Shown: positions 54,611 to 64,000 of the stretch, piece by piece | How positions within the stretch are numbered: the stretch's first letter is position 1 | How the letters are laid out: every line of letters begins with the position of its first letter | Assembly: GCA_019059635.1 (NCBI GenBank) | Contig: JAGVRJ010000011.1 | Location: forward strand, 1,488,001 to 1,552,000 | Direction: 5' to 3' | DNA: 64,000 bases | Source of the DNA: Proales similis | Taxonomy: Eukaryota > Rotifera > Eurotatoria > Ploima > Proalidae | The notes under the pieces: generated by a model | Told to the model about the DNA's origin: nothing | What the model saw: only the letters and a program-made list of their open reading frames with translations | Database searches by the model: none | Position numbers and translations under genes: made by a program

Positions 54611-55825
54611 TTAGAAAGAGGGTTGTGTGTCGACTCTTATTTGCTTTTGAGCTCCAGCTCTTTCTTCTCGATTTTCAACGACGCTTTCGGGCTTTCCTTT
54701 TGTGTCATCTTCATCAATTTGTTCACTCGGAATTTGTGATTCGCCTATTTCGCTCATGTCGTAGGGCCTTTTTGTTGCCTCTTTGCTCGCTTGCGTTGCT
54801 TTTGACTTTTGAATCAGATCTGGATTGCTATGCAGAAATTCAACAGCCTTCTCGGCCGCTCTCATTCTCGCCTCCTTCTTGGTTCGACCTGTTCCTTCAA
54901 ATTTATGCTCGTTTATATCAACCGCCATCGTAAATGTCGGTCGATGAATTGGGCCACTTTGGCAGACGAACCGATATTCGACGTTAGATCTCAGCTCATG
55001 TAGCTGCATTAACGAGTTCTTTGGTAGCACCTGTCTCAGCTCAGGAGGTTTTTTATACTTCTTCTTTCTCATCGAAATCAAAGTTGATGACGAGCCATTA
55101 GATGTCGGTTTAATTATTGAAGTTGCTGCAAGCAAATCGCCAGCCAGCGGCGAGCGATATGTTGAACTGCTTGAGGTTAAATGGCCGAATTCGTTTAGCG
55201 ATGGGGAAAGAATTTGTGTATTCGGATGCGGAAATGTACGAATAGAATCGGAAGATATTAAATAGGAGGCGGTCTCGGTGCCGTTGTTTGACGTGGGCAA
55301 ATAAGCAATTGACTGAGTTGAATACACACCGCCAGCATTTTTTATCATAAAGTAACGACTCAGCTCGGCGCTAGCTGCTGTTGGAACAATCCCTTTGCCG
55401 ATTTCATTGAAGGTTGGGTCTCCTATGCTCTGGGCGATGTTCATATTCATTCCGATTAAGCCTGGGTTTGTGGTTGGAGTGATCAGGCCTTGAACTCCTA
55501 ATGCAGTTGGAGTAGTATTTACATATCCGTAGCCTATTGGATACATGGCAGAAGGGAAAAATGGGGCTACTGAGGAAATGGCACGGCTTGGCGGATAGAT
55601 GTTTAGACTGTTTGGGGAAGTCGAGTTTGAGCTTGACGAAGAGCAAGCCGACGTAGATCGATAGGACAATCTCGCCTCTAATGGTCCTCTTAAATTAATT
55701 CCAAGGTGGGACGAAGCACTTGACTCTGTTGGCAAGACTTTTAAATTCGATTCGTTTTGACTTTTTTTACGAGTTGCAATTGAATGCCAATTCTGCTGGA
55801 TATCCAAGTCGGCAAAAGTTGACAT
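54611..55825 (-). CDS. Single dsRNA-binding-domain protein, ADAR2-like dsRBD without deaminase
   Basis: This is a single exon of 404 aa from the ATG at 55823-55825. About 260 low-complexity, Ser/Thr/Pro/Asn-rich residues precede a basic RKKKYKKP stretch and one dsRBD. The domain starts PKNSLMQLHELR, has a PTFTMAVDINEHKFEGTG beta region and ends in the helix TKKEARMRAAEKAVEFL; the KKEA..AAEKA residues contact dsRNA. The closest resemblance I recall is dsRBD1 of ADARB1/ADARB2 (PKNALMQLNEI). No deaminase motif (HAE, PCG) occurs, and the acidic/lysine-rich tail ends at a stop; no deaminase exon lies nearby on this strand. It may be an ADAR-derived regulator of dsRNA or an unrelated dsRBD factor. 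Confidence 0.85.
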   Translation of the reverse strand: MSTFADLDIQQNWHSIATRKKSQNESNLKVLPTESSASSHLGINLRGPLEARLSYRSTSACSSSSSNSTSPNSLNIYPPSRAISSVAPFFPSAMYPIGYGYVNTTPTALGVQGLITPTTNPGLIGMNMNIAQSIGDPTFNEIGKGIVPTAASAELSRYFMIKNAGGVYSTQSIAYLPTSNNGTETASYLISSDSIRTFPHPNTQILSPSLNEFGHLTSSSSTYRSPLAGDLLAATSIIKPTSNGSSSTLISMRKKKYKKPPELRQVLPKNSLMQLHELRSNVEYRFVCQSGPIHRPTFTMAVDINEHKFEGTGRTKKEARMRAAEKAVEFLHSNPDLIQKSKATQASKEATKRPYDMSEIGESQIPSEQIDEDDTKGKPESVVENREERAGAQKQIRVDTQPSF

Positions 55826-58800
55826 TGCAGACCTCTAATACAAAGTCAGAGCATGGCTCTTATCGCTTCTTCTAAAATATAATCAAATTAAAATTTTAAC
55901 GATGCAATGAGATCATGACAGTTCTGATGAATTGTTGACGATTAATTCCAATATGGAAAGGCAAACTTAAGGTGTCAAGCGTAAATCGCGCAAAACGAAA
56001 CGTTCCTTTGACTGAGCGCTAAGAAGCCACGACGTGCATTCACTTTCTTGCGTGGTTGATAGATCTTTCATTTGTCGAGCTCATTCACTCACTCACTGGA
56101 GGGCTTTCGCTCGCGTGGTTTTGCCTCGTTCACGTTTTATTGCCCCTAATCTCGGCTATTCAAAATTCGTTTATTAAATATTATGCCTTTGTTATAGCCT
56201 CATTGCTAATATGCATAGTCGGCTTGAGTCCGAAGTATAAATAAGAGATTATTCAAATTGGTTTCTGAACAAATGGCCGATTTCAAAAGTTGGACTAGGA
56301 TTGCTGAAGAAGGCAGGCACGCAGGCTGCGGGCAGCACAAATTGCCTTGGTGCGTGTTAGATACGAGACTCTGGAAAGGTGAAAGGAGCTTCGGCGCTAG
56401 GCCCCGGGTACTCTTCCATCCGATTATGCTTCCATTTGGTTTGTGAATGAACATGATATTTGACCATCAATTAGGCTGGTTGGCATTTAGACGCGCTAAG
56501 CCAACTGTCAAATGCACGGTTTGTGAGTGTGTTGGCGACCCGTTGCAATCGAAACCCGGCCATCTGATCGTTAACGAAACAAATCGTTACGTTCAATCCG
56601 GGACGCACTTGATGGCTTAATTTGCATAAGCCGTACGAGAGAGCATCCACGCCAACGACTAGTAAGTGAAATGAGCGGCGTCATTTTAAATGCGTGCTTG
56701 ATGAAATGTTTAGCATGAGAGTTCCTGTTTTAATATACCACACTAGATTTACATGGACTCAGCTTAAAAACAAAACCGAGCAAATCAGTGTCGAAAACCT
56801 AGATACACAAGCTGTTTGATGCCTAATATACGGGAGAAACGCATTTTTGTTCGCAGCTTAGCTTTTGTTTCACACAGCAGTTCTCATCGGTGAGCGTTCA
56901 TCCAAGCGCGATCTTTTTGCCAACAAAATAGACTCGTTTTTGTAATTAAAGTAAATTAAGTGTCAAACGCAAAGTTCATGCGTCTCGTGTTCCTGTTTAT
57001 GTCACTTGACGTCTTTTCTGGCGCTTAGCCTTTGAATTGAGTCTAATTGCATTCTTCCGGAGACAGCACCAACAATTTGGCCACCTAAACTCAGTTCGAT
57101 TGTTCAATGCTCCAAGAGCCTTTCGCAATTCAAACTATTTAAAATCAAGAACAATACCAAATAGTCGGAAGCAAGGAGGCGGAAGAGCTCCTATTTTAAG
57201 TTGAAATCAGCTTCCAGAGACTAGGCGTCGAGCTGCTTGAAATTCGCAAATAAAAAGCACGCTGCGCAACAAACCAGCTTATTCTGAAAACCCGTCGTCG
57301 CAGTGGACTTGTCGGCTTTTACACTCAGGTTAGAACAACAACTCGCTAGGAATCAGTCGGCAGATCAGCAGCGTTTAAAACACGTTAATCGTTGGCTTCG
57401 TTTAATTGCATTCCATTTCATTCAAAGGGTGTCAGTTCAGATCTAGCGAGCAAAATAAGGTATCGCTTGCGCACTTTAGAATGCATTTAAATGAATTAAT
57501 CGAGAGAAAAGCAAACGACCAAAGAGCGCCTGGCTAATTGAATATGGATTTTAAGGCGTAAAATTCAGAACGTTCTCCTTTATAAAAATAATAGAGAAAA
57601 GAGTGAAATAGAGAGATGTGATGAGAGCGAGAGAAAAATGGTGGAAGGCACCTTGCCATTAGGAAGCGAGTATAGAAAAGCCAGAACGTCACGAGTCTGA
57701 AATTTAATAACATTCAGGAGCGCTCCAGTTTCAGTCGCGTTTAATCTGTGAATATAAAACGCGCCTGTATAAATAAACAATAAAACAAATGAATGAAAGG
57801 CTCATCGTCGTGTGGTTTGCTTCAAGTAGGCGATGCCAGTATCTCGAGTCGACGGACGGCCGAGGCATTGAATGAATGCAAGTGAAAACGCACCAACACT
57901 TAAAGCGGCGATGAGAAGAGAGAACATACCCAATAAACCAGCTCATTTATTTATAATAGAGATAAGCGAAAATCAAGCTGCGTGATTAAAAACAGCAATC
58001 TAAGGCGAACGGCGGCGGCACCGCCGCCTTCAAACTCGGATACGATGGTGTTGCCATCAGTGGCTTGCTAATCGTTAGTGATTTCGCAACGGCTTGGCTG
58101 TGCTTGATGATTGATCATGTGAAAACAAATGCAAATCGAATTTTGTTTAATATTCTGTTAATTCTCCAAGTTTAAGAATATTTGAGGGGTTTGTTTGAGT
58201 GTTAGCCGAACTTAAGTCAATCCAAATAAGTCTACAGTGGCAATAGTTCATTCAGAAATCCACTTTCTTCCGTGCGAAGATAACAACACCAAACAAAAGG
58301 AATAATGTTGGCTGGCTTAAATCGCTGTGTTCAGAGATCAGGCACGCCGTTCTGGTTCTCTGTTCTGTTTCTTTCAGATAATAAGCCGTTCGCATGCCTT
58401 TGAATTTGTGCTGCACGCACAATTCGTCGGATAAAAGATTGATGCAAAATAGAATCAAATATAACGCCGTCATATGAACAAAGATGCTTCAATGAGGCGG
58501 GCAAATAGCTTATTTCTATCCCTTGCGACCCGAGAGCATAGCCGCCGCCTTTCAATGCACTCACGCTCTGTTTTTTCTCTTTCTCTCCCTCTCTCTGCCT
58601 CTGTTTCTTTGTCTCTTTGTCTTTGTCGATTGGTTTACATAGTCTTGGCTGTGCTCGTCTTGAATATCCTACTACACTAAGAGGCTTGGCAGTTCATTTG
58701 TTTTCATGTTTCTATTTAGTATATTGAATAAAAAACTCATAATACATAATGGATTCAAGAACTGAACACTGAGTCATTCTGATAAACAATGGAGAGGGCG

Positions 58801-61189
58801 GGTGGGGTGCATTCTTCCATTCAAGAGAGCATCTTATCAGTTCTACAACTACGAGTTTTGTCCTTTCTACTCTCCTCGAATGGGTTCTTAATTTGATTAA
58901 GAGTGAAGTATAAATTCAAATGACTGGAGCCTCACTAATTATAAATAGATTTAAAACACGAGTCATGTCTTTTTTTTCAAAAAAGCAGCTTCGAAAATCG
59001 CCACCGAACATTGGCTTTTAGCAGGAAATTTTCACTCACAACAAAGGGAAAGCGGATCTCATGATATCAAATAGCAATTTTCAAATACATGCAATCGCTT
59101 CAAATGGCTCGCCTATGTCTCCCAGCTGATTTAATTTATCCGATCGATTCAACAAATAAAAATAGACGATCACTCGATAATATGACGAATGATATATATA
59201 TATTTATTAATTATTTATCCGAATCGCATCCGAATCTCATTTTACTCTCTGCTCACTTCTCTGGCAACAGATTTTTTTATTCAATAGGCTCTTGGCTCGC
59301 GATTAAATCCACACGTATATTCACCGTTTCAGGCCCAAATTTGAGCGAGTTCGAAGTGCAAAAAGAAAACATGAAAATTTTCGACAAATAATCCGCTTGT
59401 AGACTAAATGGCAACGTCTCGACGACTTTGAACTTAATCTTCAAATATTAGAGCAGGAAAAAGAAAATTACGAGAGTATATATTGGTCGCAAATAATTCC
59501 CATTTAGACGAGTATCTAAAAGGGTCGGTAGGCAAGCAAGAGTTTGGCGTTAATAAATTGCCAGCTGGGATTTCATCATTAAACTGCAAAAGATGGTTGA
59601 GTGCAGTATATATAAAATAGAGAAGAGAGGCAGAGAGGGATGAAAATAAATAGGGCCCATGGAAGCAGGCGCACGTTTAGAAGTTCAATAGGGTGAGACT
59701 CTTTGAAACTTATTGAGCCGTGCTTGACGAGAACGCGGCAATAGTTAGGCGCCAAATCGAGCCAAGATGTTTATTCCAGCGAGTAAATTGATTGCACCAA
59801 CTTGGCCAAATGTGCTATCGAGTTCGCATGCGCTTTAAGCAGAGACCGACGGTGAGCTTCTTGGCTAAACAATGAGAATTGAAAAAGAAATCATGTTTAC
59901 AATGCGAATAAATAATGGTGTTTATGGAGGGTGGCTGCCATAGATCGAATCAAATAAGCTCTGCGTTTCTTCTGAGGCAGGAATCGAGCAATGATTTATA
60001 CTTGCAGGCAAATCGCATGTAAAGTGGATTGAGAGTGTTGGCAGCAACGGACGAGCAACTAAGTGAATCGGGCTGATTTATGCCCGCCACGAATAAAAAG
60101 ACTTCGTATCAGCTTTGCCGGGTCTGATGAACCTCGGCTAGCGACCCATTTCCGACGGCTCGCTCATTCTCGAATTGAGTCGAGTGCTAGTCGAATCATG
60201 ATAAGGAAGTCAGTTACGGAACATGGTGCCATGAAGAGGAAAGCAAGCAAAAGCTCAAGATGAACCAAAAGAAAGTGCGCTGGCAAGACGCACTTGAGAC
60301 GAGTGAGAAGAAATAGAATTCGCGTTATGTATCTTTTGCGTCGGCTGCTTCGTCTTCCACTTCCTTATCGTTTTCATCTCAATCACTTGGTCTAGCAGGC
60401 ATCGTTAAGAAGCAATTAAAGCGGTGATGGGCTCCCTGCGAATATTCTGATGATTGAATTTACTCGTGCAAATAAGCCCGACTCAATTGAGCAATACTAA
60501 TCGTTTTATTAACATTTTTATGAATCTCTACAACTCTGATTAATATACGAAACTATACTCACTAAGCAGCGAAAACGACGTTGGCAGCAATTACTACGAT
60601 TGCTCTGGAACAAATTCAATATTAACACTTAAAAATTCATCAATTATTTCCTTTCGCTTTCTTGATGCCAGCAGTTTGCTCCAACAGATGACCCGCAAGA
60701 ACTGGTTCGATTGATAGATAGACACCTTACTTGAACTCAATAATTGATCGCTCCACGGCGCTAATCTTCAAGCCACTCTTTAGTGAGAGAATTGGAGCAA
60801 CTGACACGCCTGGATACTGAACAGGCGCTCGTGCATTTGGCACATTGATAGTTCTCATCTGGTGGGGAGTATGCCGATCGGGTGCGGGGTTAAACTTACA
60901 TCACTTACTATCTGGATTACTGATCCAATTCATAGCCCCCACCCCCCTGATGCGTATTAGAATAAGTAGAACAGAAATTAAAAAGGGCAGCTTTTTTATT
61001 TTCTCGCCCGTAGGACAAGCACTAGAAAAAAGAAACTTAAATAAGCCAGTTGATCGGATGGGCCAGCCAATCAATTTGGAAATTTAACTTATATAGGAGA
61101 AAACGAAACTTGTTTCTTATTTACAAAACAGTCAAGTTCGATGCTGATTGACATTTGGTTTGGAAGCAAGATGGGCTTAAATGCGCCTG
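55826..61189. other. Long intergenic region, no gene recognised
   Basis: This is the largest gap in the window (5.4 kb), between the 5' end of the dsRBD gene and the 3' end of the CDO/BOC-like gene. I found no convincing exon, tRNA or transposon. It holds a GC-rich hairpin (58011-58028) and a pyrimidine-rich tract (about 58560-58630). It may contain distant 5' exons or enhancers. Confidence 0.45.
58011..58028. repeat. GC-rich perfect inverted repeat (8-bp arms, 2-nt loop)
   Basis: GGCGGCGG is followed by CA and then CCGCCGCC. It stands out in AT-rich intergenic DNA. Confidence 0.7.
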
Positions 61190-64000
61190 TTAGATGAGGT
61201 TCGCTTGTTCATCGTTCGCTTTCTCGTTTGATTCGACCAGTTCGCCAGTGGCATAATGGTTTTCAACTTGATTCAGCATAGGCTCCTTTTCGCCTGGGCT
61301 TGTCTCGTCAAACTCATCGTGGCCTTTTGTGGGCTGTTCGCAAGCCCTGTTGGTTTCACTTTCGTTTAGATTCGCTTGTTGGTGGGCCATAAAAGTGCTG
61401 ATTGGGGCACCCGTCTGGCCAGCTGCTTGATACATTTGCGGCAAAAGAGGCGCATGGTTTAAAAGAAACAGACCGCCTCCACTTGTGACTAGGCTGTTCT
61501 GAGCCAGAGCGGCTTCTATAGAAACAAGGTCTAGTTCATTGTACACATTTTGACCCATCAGGGGAGTCATTATCCCTTGATGTGGCATAAGGTAGTAGTT
61601 TTTCAGGGCTTGGTTATTAAGCTGGTTGAAGGCGTTGGCGTTTGGTGCATTATTCGCCTGACTTTCTCCTTTCTTGGCGTTTTTTTTCGATTTTTTCGAC
61701 GAGCTAACACTGTTATTACGTTTCATTGACAAAACTGAAGAGAGTTTGCTTTCCCCCTTGCTTTTAGGTTTGTTTAACGTGCTTGAGGCAGCCAAGGCGT
61801 CAACCGCGCTTCGGTTCATGGCCTTCAATGTATTGAGGAACATCCTCTGCTGCTGCTGTTGCTGTAGCAAGTATTGAGTTCGCATGCTTAGAGTAGCATT
61901 GTTATATTCAGCATAGGGGGCTTCGCCTGATTCTATTTGACTCGTCCCACCCACGTGCCCAAGTGTGCTCAGCGTGTGGTAAAAGTTTTCCGGATTCGAT
62001 GATCCATAAACTAAGGGCCCCTTGCTGGGCGAGAATGCCTGTGTGGAGGCAAACTGTTCAGTGTCGAAGTACGGGCTGCTAAGTGGATTCAAATTCAGGT
62101 TAATACGAGAACTGCCCCCTGGATGAATTGAAGGAGGAGGCACAGGAGGTATGGGCGGAGGATTGTTGGGATCTCCGATCGTCGATGGCTGTTCGCTCAG
62201 TGTGCTTTTAATATTAGAGCCGGACATAAGCAGCTGTACTTGCTGAGAAGCCAGAAGACCCTCTTTGATGGGAGGAGTGTTCATAGATGACGTGGTTGTT
62301 GACATCGACTGGCTGTTGGTTGAGTTGGAGTCGTTTCCAGTCACCATTTGTGTATGCATGAAGTTAATTGCGTTTGCGTGAGGATGCCTTGTCTGTTCAT
62401 CGTAGATCAATGTCGGACACGATGAGCCGGTCATTTTATGTGCCGATGAGTTATTAAGCTGGGAGAGCAAGCGCTTGTGCTGCTTGTTTCTGATTAAACA
62501 AAGAGCAACGAATGTAAATAGGAGGAGGGTCAAAATGCCTAGAGCGATGCCCAGCACCATAAAAAGTATTTCGTTCTGTCGCGTAACTTGAGTGGTTTGT
62601 CCGCTTTTGAAATATTTTGTTGTTAGCTCGGGCTCAGTTGGACGCTGGCTTAATGTCAGACCGTAAATCGTGTTGCTAAATGAACACAAATCACCGGCCA
62701 AGTTGTAGCAGGTCATTTTTATCTCATACTGGGTTGCAGGCATTAGATTGGCCACGATATAGGTGTGAAGCGGCTGGCCTTGGCCGAACTCCGACAATGG
62801 CAATTTTATACGCGAGTAGTTGAACAATGGAACTGGCGGAATGAGTGATGGGTCCGCAATATCGCTCGGAACTTGTCTGTAATAGATGTAAAACCCATTG
62901 ACCTCTTCAAGAGAGCGTCCATTAAGTCTCAAGCGCCACTTCAATCCCAACGACGAGGTAGACATTGCCCAAATTTGGGTGATTTGGGTTTCAATTTGAC
63001 TAAGATCTGACATGGGCATCTTCTCATTGGATGATTCGGTGGTTTCAGTGGAACCAGTGTCAAGTTTAAATTGTTCGGACGCGGAGCTTTGAGTTGGTTC
63101 CAACGCCGAGGTAAATGCCAAAATCCTGAAACGATAGGTCTCAAATCGACTCAGATCAGTAAGAATGTATTCTCGCTTCTCTGGGTCGATTTTTTCGTCT
63201 ATAGTGAGCCATTCACTCATCGCTTGCTGGCCGTCTATGCTTGCCTGATACTCGACTTTGAAATACTTTAAAAGACTCAACGGAACGTTTATGCTCCATT
63301 TAAGCAGAATTTTGTCTTTTCCTATTTGCTCAATTGAGGGCCGGTCAGCAAATATGTTGTCTGGCAAAGGAGCCGTTTGTTGTTGGTTGGCAGAAATACT
63401 TTTGACTTTAACGTAAGCTTGAGCAGTACTCATGCCTAGTTCGTTACTAGCTATGCACTTATAAACTCCTTCGTCTGACTTTTGCACAGATACAATGCGC
63501 AGATTTCCCAAACGCTGATTAATATCAAAGCGCCGCATTAATGTCGGCTCTATAATAAGATCGTTTTGAAGCCAGTTGATTTGTGGGCTCGAGGGACCTT
63601 TGCCGCTAGTCACGCAGTAGAGGACTATGGTCTCGCCCTCGAAAACGGTCATGTTCTGCGGGCCCATTATGATTGACGGGCCTTCATGATTACTTACAAG
63701 GGCGGCTGTTTGGCTCTCTGATCGCTTGCTCGGCTCGGCGCTCAATAACACATTTGCTTGAGCCCAGCCGAACTCATTTTGCGCAAAGCATTGATAGACT
63801 CCCGTCTGTTTGTTGGGATCGAATCGCTCGATTAAAAGGAGAGAAGAATCGCTAGACGCCGATATAAGCTTCTCGGCGCCGTAGAACCATTGAATCTGGG
63901 CTCTTGGTCTGGCTTCAATTGGACATTTGAGTTCAACACTTGCGCTTGTGGACGCTCGATATTTAAAAGTAGCTGAAGACAGAATGGATGGCTCTTCAAA
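61190..64000 (-). CDS. CDO/BOC/Ihog-like Ig-FN3 receptor, C-terminal part (runs off window)
   Basis: The frame is open from base 64000 to the stop at 61190 (936 codons plus stop), so the N-terminus is missing. In order: an Ig domain (about 63760-64000, CPIEARPRAQIQW ... YQCFAQNEFG), a second Ig (about 63430-63690, YCVTSG ... YKCIASNELG), an FN3 (about 63050-63370), another FN3 (about 62650-62990) with GFYIYYRQV and YEIKMTCYNLAG, a TM helix (about 62490-62575) and a cytoplasmic tail of about 430 aa. The last FN3 resembles the membrane-proximal FN3 of CDON/BOC (GYYIYYRP, YDIKMQCFNEGG), Hedgehog co-receptors. The tail has PPPIPPVPPP, a Gln run (61842-61865) and many Asn/Ser. A Robo- or DCC-like identity is the main alternative. 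No intron interrupts these 2.8 kb, unusual among its neighbours. Confidence 0.8.
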   Translation of the reverse strand, partial: FEEPSILSSATFKYRASTSASVELKCPIEARPRAQIQWFYGAEKLISASSDSSLLLIERFDPNKQTGVYQCFAQNEFGWAQANVLLSAEPSKRSESQTAALVSNHEGPSIIMGPQNMTVFEGETIVLYCVTSGKGPSSPQINWLQNDLIIEPTLMRRFDINQRLGNLRIVSVQKSDEGVYKCIASNELGMSTAQAYVKVKSISANQQQTAPLPDNIFADRPSIEQIGKDKILLKWSINVPLSLLKYFKVEYQASIDGQQAMSEWLTIDEKIDPEKREYILTDLSRFETYRFRILAFTSALEPTQSSASEQFKLDTGSTETTESSNEKMPMSDLSQIETQITQIWAMSTSSLGLKWRLRLNGRSLEEVNGFYIYYRQVPSDIADPSLIPPVPLFNYSRIKLPLSEFGQGQPLHTYIVANLMPATQYEIKMTCYNLAGDLCSFSNTIYGLTLSQRPTEPELTTKYFKSGQTTQVTRQNEILFMVLGIALGILTLLLFTFVALCLIRNKQHKRLLSQLNNSSAHKMTGSSCPTLIYDEQTRHPHANAINFMHTQMVTGNDSNSTNSQSMSTTTSSMNTPPIKEGLLASQQVQLLMSGSNIKSTLSEQPSTIGDPNNPPPIPPVPPPSIHPGGSSRINLNLNPLSSPYFDTEQFASTQAFSPSKGPLVYGSSNPENFYHTLSTLGHVGGTSQIESGEAPYAEYNNATLSMRTQYLLQQQQQQRMFLNTLKAMNRSAVDALAASSTLNKPKSKGESKLSSVLSMKRNNSVSSSKKSKKNAKKGESQANNAPNANAFNQLNNQALKNYYLMPHQGIMTPLMGQNVYNELDLVSIEAALAQNSLVTSGGGLFLLNHAPLLPQMYQAAGQTGAPISTFMAHQQANLNESETNRACEQPTKGHDEFDETSPGEKEPMLNQVENHYATGELVESNEKANDEQANLI

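Overview
ORGANISM. This is nuclear DNA of a bilaterian animal with a compact genome. The genes carry many spliceosomal introns, mostly about 45-75 nt, with GT-AG (rarely GC-AG) ends and weak pyrimidine tracts, often with short intergenic gaps. The proteins are metazoan: an APP-family protein, trithorax/MLL, beta-arrestin, DLK/LZK kinase, BAF57, SLC22 and SLC6 transporters and immunoglobulin-superfamily receptors. SPAG6 implies motile cilia or flagella. The lineage cannot be fixed from this window; a small-genome protostome is plausible. There is no sign of bacterial, viral or transposon genes. LAYOUT 1-24 kb. A partial SLC16 monocarboxylate transporter (minus) is followed by a DLK/LZK kinase (minus), which is divergent from SMARCE1/BAF57 (plus). 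SPAG6 (minus) is divergent from a short APP-like gene (plus). CALML4-like (plus) converges tail-to-tail on BUD23 (minus). COQ5 and a trithorax-type H3K4 methyltransferase follow on the minus strand. LAYOUT 24-39 kb. A non-visual arrestin (plus) is divergent from trithorax. Next come four tandem SLC22 organic-ion transporters (minus), three of which share near-identical DNA blocks inside otherwise diverged genes. Then follow a 17-exon prolyl oligopeptidase and an Arf-like GTPase (both minus). LAYOUT 39-64 kb. This part is sparser: a single-pass Ig-type membrane protein with a PPxY tail, an SLC6 transporter split into 19 exons including four of 9-21 nt, an ADAR2-like dsRBD protein without a deaminase, and the 3' part of a CDO/BOC/Ihog-like receptor (all minus). 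For almost every multi-exon gene I joined exons by eye, and the joined lengths are multiples of three, which supports the models. MOST UNUSUAL. The APP-like protein has no room for an E2 domain. The SLC22 array shows patchwork homogenisation. The SLC6 gene contains four microexons that code for conserved transport-core motifs. A taspase-1-like site lies between FYRN and FYRC of trithorax.
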